Source: Cryptomeria japonica (Eukaryota > Streptophyta > Pinopsida > Cupressales > Cupressaceae). Taken from it: a DNA stretch of 64,000 nt. The DNA is taken from NCBI RefSeq assembly GCF_030272615.1, contig NC_081410.1, positions 115,231,140 to 115,295,139 on the forward strand, read 5' to 3'. How positions within the stretch are numbered: position 1 is the first letter of the stretch; the number at the start of each line of letters is the position of its first letter. The translations under genes were made by a program, and so were the position numbers. The notes under the pieces were generated by a model. It did no database searches. It saw only the letters and a program-made list of their open reading frames with translations, and was not told the DNA's origin. Below, piece by piece: positions 58,829 to 64,000 of the stretch.

Positions 58829-60450
58829 TAGATAAATGACATTTCAAATTTATATAATAATTAATTAAATGAATTTAGCAAATTGCACAATAGCCACATT
58901 GCTACAAACCTCTATCAAATCGTGGCAAGATAGTCAGTAATAATGATATTATACAATTATTGTATAATATTTTAGTTAGTGGTTCCACTTTTAATTCATA
59001 TTATATTTTTCCAAATCAGAAGTTACAATTTTCACTATCATAAAAAAAAATTATATAATTTATAATCATTTTTTCCATATTCTTCACCCATATTAAATCG
59101 AAATTAAAAATAAACCAATTGCTATAATTCTATGACATAACTAATGCCTTCAAAAACTAATAAACCTTTCATAAATCACTAAATATCTCATAAACATTTA
59201 TATACTCTATTCATACAAAATCAAACATGAGGTCATTATTAACCTATATTAAATAAATCAAACTCTTATATACCATATTCATACAAAATCAACATAAGGT
59301 CATTTTAAAATATATTAAATAAATCAAAATATTATATACTCTATTCACTCAAAAATCAAATATACAAGATATTCTACAATATAGTCTATGGAGGGTGTAA
59401 AGTACTTTCCCCCAAGTAAAGGTAAGCCTCAATCAAGCTAAAACTCGGTCACATGGTTACAAGTGGGTGATCGATCCACCTACGTCCTATCCCTTAGCCA
59501 TATGCCCATACCAAACACAATATTGAATTTCTTCCTAGGCAATCAACTAATCTCACCTATAAATAGTAGGTACTTAAAATGTAAAATTTTCAAAACTAAC
59601 ATTATTTTTTCTTTTTTGATACAGTATTATTATAGAAATTCAGAATTGAATCATATTTCAAACAAAATTATTTAGAATTTTTTTGATTGCTGTTATTATT
59701 GGATTAAATTCTGATTATTTTTTATCAGAATTTCAGATCACATTCTATGATCTATCTTTTGTCTTTCTTAGCTCTCTAGTAACCTATGATGAATCACTGA
59801 GTGTGATTGGAAGCAGTGATACAAAAAATTCACACGTTCTAATACACAAACAATAGCAATTGAATTATAGATTGTACAAATCTCATATCATTAATACATA
59901 CTTTTTGATTTTGAAAGTATAATCGTAAAAAAAATTTCAACTTTCAAAATTGCAACAAATTGAAAGCAGTTTTTCTTTTACAATTCACCAAATTTTATGA
60001 TGTTTTATTAAGATTAGAGTGTCCATAATTTTCAAGTCAAACTCATTGATTCATAACTTAACATTCAAATAATATTATAAATTAAAATAGTTAATCATTT
60101 AATCATATGATGTTGAAGGATTAAAGCTGACGATCTGTCTCATAATTGTTCTGCCTTTAACTTAATTTCAATTAGATTTTGAATTATAGATTTATTGGTA
60201 CAAAACAAAATTTCCACGCTACATATTTTTTTTCTCTCTTTCTGGTCATGCAATATGCTTCTTTATTACAGTTTATAGACGCAATCTCTTGAATAACTGT
60301 CAACACTGAAATCTACATGATTTGTTGTTTTGTTTTACAACTTGCATTATGCATTTATAGATTTGTGTAACAATGAGCTGTCTGATAGCCAATATTTGCA
60401 AATTGCATGTTCCAAAAAAAAAGGATTTCATTGGGCATCTTGCATGTGAG
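58829..60450. other. AT-rich non-coding stretch
   Basis: No ORF with protein-like composition was seen. It contains a tandem repeat of about 67 bp at 59201-59355 (TATAC.CTATTCATACAAAATCAA at 59201, 59269 and, partial, 59335) and a copy of a dispersed repeat at 59788-59900 (GATGAATCACTGAGTGTGATT). Confidence 0.55.
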
Positions 60451-60627
60451 TTGAGCTCATGTTGTGTACTGAGTATAATTAAAAAATCAAAATAATGTCT
60501 CCTACGAGCACCTGAACAATCATATCCTCTAACATCTTGTTGAGTTCATGTTGTACTGAGTATAGTTAAAAATTCAAAATAATGTCTCTTACAAGCGACT
60601 GGACAATCATATTCTCTAACATCTTGA
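60451..60627. repeat. Tandem duplication of about 88 bp
   Basis: GAGTTGAGCTCATGTTGTG, TACTGAGTATAATTAAAAAA, TCAAAATAATGTCTC and CAATCATATCCTCTAACATC are repeated in the same order about 88 bp on. A third copy of the dispersed repeat of 45530 follows at 60626-60740. Confidence 0.75.
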
Positions 60628-60902
60628 TGATAAATTACAAACTGTGATCCAGAATGTTGATAAAAAAACAAATGCAATCAACAAATGCAATCAAATTCAG
60701 AAACAGCAACAAGAACCACTATGGATTGTCAAAAACTAATATCTTTAACCATGTCATCTATCAGGATTTGAATACAAGCTTTAAGACGGTGAAAAGGGTA
60801 TCAAACTAAAATAACTAGACCTGGTAATCTTAAATACAGTAGTAAAGCAATGAGAGGGAGTCATCGAAGCTGTTAATATTTTGATCTTATCAAGAAGTGC
60901 CA

Positions 60903-61889
60903 CTAGTTGCTTAACCAATTTAGGCTGTCTAGGAGCCTCTGGAATCGCTCCAAAGAAGCAGCGTGCAAGTCTACATTTTCAAATGAGGGAAGTTGGATTA
61001 AAATGAAGTTATCAACCAGGAGTATAGAATCAATGATAAATTGCTTTAATCCATCACCATAGCCTAATTGATGACATCCTTGCTTAACCCTAATGGATAT
61101 TCCTGTTCTCACACACCCAATGCATTGTACGAGAACAGCCAACAACTGTCTTATGTTATCTAAATTACTTGACATGTCAAATACTGTCTTATGTTATCTA
61201 CAATACTTGACATGTCAAACCATTAGAGAGATTCCTTCTGGGCCTTTTTCTAATTCATGCAGCAGGTTTTGTCAAGTTGCTTTTGTTTTGACATTTCGCT
61301 TGCTTTTGTATAACGAACTACTCTTATAAGGAATTCTATACTACCATGATCATGCTGATCCATCAACCATTCAATTCCAGGGATTAAAATGAGAAATCAA
61401 CTGATCCTTTGAAGTATTGGACGCATGAGCAGCAAACATTTAAGACAATTTCTGACAAAATGGCTAAAAAGTTTTAAGAAAAATGGCTTCCCCTACAAAG
61501 AGACTTCATCGAGACAAAGATGAACTGAACTTTGTAGAAGTCTAAATTATATATAAACTTCATCTTGCGGTCTTGACCTTTTAAGCTCAACCGAAAGGCC
61601 CTAACACTATGTCTTCTTAATCTAACAATTCAATTTTATGATAAATTGTCATTCATTTCCACCTGTCTGACCTTAGCAATTTATAGCTAAGGTATTTGAA
61701 TAATTGTGATTCCAGAATAGCCAGAGTTACTTCCCTGAGGATAGGCACCGCTTCTGCAACATTGCTGTTGCTTCTCCATGACAAAAGCCTTTTATTGTCT
61801 GCTCCAATGAAATTTGCTTTAACTAATAAATTTTCATGTTCCTCGCACATTCAATCCAAAATTCCAATAGCAGTCCTAAGTTGTTGATT
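60903..61889 (-). pseudogene. Exon-like fragments of an unrecognised gene
   Basis: On the minus strand an acceptor-like TTATCAG at about 61896-61890 is followed by QQLRTAIGILD, a stop, then MCEEHENLLVKANFIGADNK and AEAVPILREVTLAILESQ (to about 61710). A second open segment, 61175-60903, reads SSNLDNIRQLLAVLVQCIGC and then ISIRVKQGCHQLGYGDGLKQ, ending LLDSLNW. A 38-bp tandem duplication (61148-61223) sits at the start of the second segment and disrupts it. The composition is protein-like and different from the transposon ORFs, so this may be the remains of a host gene. I do not recognise the family. Confidence 0.4.
61148..61223. repeat. 38-bp tandem duplication
   Basis: CTGTCTTATGTTATCTA followed by AATTACTTGACATGTCAAAT is repeated immediately with three to four changes, inside the exon-like fragment. 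Confidence 0.85.
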
Positions 61890-62884
61890 GCTGATAACAA
61901 AGATTATGTCTGCTTCTGCTTTTCTCTTGAAACATATTAAAGAGGTATCTAATTTTATTTTTTTTAAACTCTTTATATCGTAGAATTTTGTTTTCCATGG
62001 TTGCTATAATTATAATAAGAATTTTAAAATTTACATAACAAGTCATAATCACTAGAAGAAAGCTTATGGGCATGACCTACAATCAGAACAAAAAATCAAC
62101 ATTTCAGGATGCACTACCATTAACATCTAATGCAATGACATATTTTTCTGTTCGGATTTCAAGGCCTGGACAATAGTTCATGATGATAATGATTAGCTAA
62201 AAACAGGTCCCTGTCATTTCAATTTCACAGATGTAGCAAGGACAGGTGAAAGGAAAGAGGAACCCGACTTATAAGCAACGATGGGTAATTTGTATAAAAT
62301 TTGTAAGAACAATTGTATATGAACCAGAAAAGTGAATTTCTTTTTAATTTCTATCATGTGTATAATTGTTAAAATAGATTTGAAAACTTCCATAGTCCAC
62401 AGTTGAGATAGAACTTATGAATAAGAACTCTGCAAGAAGCTTTTTGAAACATCTCGGTTTTGGATATTCATTCTACATATGTTAGCCCAGTTGATAAAAC
62501 AATTAAGATGATACAAATTCCTATCTCGTAAAGAATACAAACAGCTCGAACAGCACTAGATCACTGCATTCTCTTAAGTAATTGATGACTGATTCATGAA
62601 TATATACAATAATCATGGCAGTGGCAAACCTTATTCCTGGGGACAGAATTGTACGAAACCACAAATTTGTAAAATAATAAATCTTGGTGACTCTGTTGAT
62701 CCGCAATTCTGAAAAATGAATGTTAGGAAAATAAACAACTTCACCCAAAAGAAAAGGCTGGTAAGGAGACAAGAAAAAGAATAGTTATCATATAAAGCAT
62801 CCCCTGACGTGCAGAGAATCAAAGAATAGATTAAGTGTTTCTTTGGAGAACAGCATCAGACCATCAATTATCTCCAAACCCTGA
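61890..62884. other. Intergenic sequence and 3' UTR of the kinase gene
   Basis: No coding signal was seen. The right part, next to the kinase stop codon at 62885, probably holds its 3' UTR; the polyadenylation site cannot be placed. Confidence 0.45.
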
Positions 62885-64000
62885 TCAAATATACCCTGTA
62901 GTGTCCTTGGCTTTTCCAGTATAACTCTCTTCACCAGTCCCTGAAGAATAATTTCTGCGATGACTTGTTGGCCTGGGCATACGTGATTTCCCGGTGCTGA
63001 ACTCTCTCTCTTTGCTCTGCTGATGCTCTCTGCTCTGTTGGTCCTCACCACTAGAAACAGAGGGATTTAGTCCATATTCACTAGTGGGATTACTGTACTG
63101 ACCACTATACTCCTGACTGCTCAAGGCTATCTTCCGGAATTTCTTCATGTCTTCACCATATTGGCTGGAATCATAGTCTGTGCTTCCTAATGATCCATAC
63201 ATAGTACTATGCCCTGGCTTCACTCCCTCATTTAGATCATCAAGAGAAACATCGCCTTCCAAGGCTCGAACTATCTGGAAAACATGGCTACTTTCAGACC
63301 AGGCACTCAAAACAACAGCATTGATATTTCAGATCAACCATTGAAAGACAGCTAAAACCTCCCCGTGAAGCAGCATGTTGCACACCAAATATAATTCAAA
63401 GCTTGACAAATTATATCCCATTAGAAGTAGATAACATACCTGTGCCATACGAGGGCGTCTTCTTGCAGAATATCGAACACAAGAGGCTGCACATGCAACC
63501 AGTCGCATCATCTCATTTGCATTATAGTTCCGCAACCGGGGATCAACAAGTTCATCAACATTGCCATCTTCAAGTGCTCGAGTAAGTAAGGGTCGAGCCT
63601 GCACAATGATAAATCCTCGTATAAGTTTTAAACCATGAATATTTGATAAATTGGCATGAAAATTTTCTCAATATCACATTATACAATATAATCACAGCTG
63701 TGGTACTAACCCAATCTACTAGACTGTCTTCAGTAAATGATGGAGTTGTATCTACTGGCCTACGACCAGTAATCAACTCAAGGAGCATGACACCAAACGA
63801 GAAAACATCTGATTTGTCTGTCAATTTACCACTTGAAGCATATTCAGGAGCCAAATACCTGCCCATAAAAATGATAAGTCTCCTTGAATTAGAAAGAAAA
63901 GAGGTAGCAAACAGATTTGGATGAAACAAAGGGTAGTAGAGAAAATATGAAGCACAATGGAATATGCACTTGAAATGTCCTTACCCAAAAGTTCCCATTA
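62885..64000 (-). CDS. PERK-type proline-rich receptor-like kinase, C-terminal exons (partial)
   Basis: The gene enters from the right edge, and its last four exons can be placed by splice sites and protein: 64000-63985 (MGTFG), 63858-63711 ([36 protein letters not shown]), 63598-63440 ([20 protein letters not shown] to RRRPRMAQ) and 63274-62885 ([20 protein letters not shown] to TTGYI and TGA). All introns are GT..AG. The first pieces are the activation-segment end and C-lobe of a Ser/Thr kinase (MGTFGYLAPEY, DVFSFGV). The tail [20 protein letters not shown] is characteristic of PERKs, plasma-membrane kinases with a proline-rich extracellular domain. The tail is longer than in Arabidopsis PERK1, with Gln/Ser-rich repeats ([11 protein letters not shown]). 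No damage is seen, so it is probably a functional host gene. Confidence 0.93.

Overview
The window looks like an AT-rich, gene-poor, repeat-dominated stretch of a land-plant nuclear genome. The evidence is plant-type L1 LINEs with an RNase H domain, a Ty3/gypsy element primed by plant tRNA-Asp, a plant Helitron with an RPA-like gene, hAT transposons, and the 3' end of a PERK-type receptor kinase gene with introns. The density of old, nested, decayed retroelements fits a large gymnosperm (conifer-like) genome, but the species cannot be proved from this sequence. Almost all coding sequence here is transposon-derived and broken by stops and frameshifts.

Layout. 1-2.1 kb: possible exons of an unrecognised minus-strand gene, a 255-bp 5'-truncated LINE with a 15-bp target duplication, and a small secreted glycine-rich protein ORF. 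3.2-3.8 kb: a 558-bp non-autonomous hAT-like element with 8-bp target duplication. 4.66-13.18 kb: a solo LTR of about 1.6 kb (TG..CA, 5-bp duplication CATAG) that carries a nearly complete 6.9-kb LINE inside it (17-bp duplication). 14.3-21.2 kb: an unrecognised ORF, then a Helitron with an RPA-like gene and a helicase but without the HUH nuclease. 21.4-26.7 kb: a truncated LINE and three more copies of a protein family also encoded in the 5-kb LINE. 27.4-28.7 kb: satellite-like tandem repeats. 29-33.1 kb: a decayed long ORF with a G-patch and coiled coil, followed by LTR-like promoter repeats. 34-37 kb: a hAT transposase pseudogene. 37.5-43.5 kb: a second LINE. 43.8-46.9 kb: a highly decayed LINE. 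46.95-57.81 kb: an Athila-like Ty3/gypsy element with a 2.26-kb 5' LTR and an extra ORF 3' of integrase. 57.8-60.9 kb: duplicated non-coding repeats. 60.9-61.9 kb: exon-like fragments of an unknown gene. 62.9-64.0 kb: the last exons of a PERK-like kinase.

The most interesting signal is a LINE-encoded third ORF. In the complete LINE (4.87-11.75 kb, bounded by its target duplication) a 214-codon ORF lies downstream of RNase H. A second LINE tail (21.46-23.73 kb) has the same order: RNase H end, related ORF, LINE 3' end. Two further relatives lie at 24.79-25.36 kb and 26.02-26.72 kb. By eye all four share a common pattern. I do not recognise the family. In addition, both well-preserved LINEs join ORF1 to ORF2 by the same four-base ATGA stop/start overlap.
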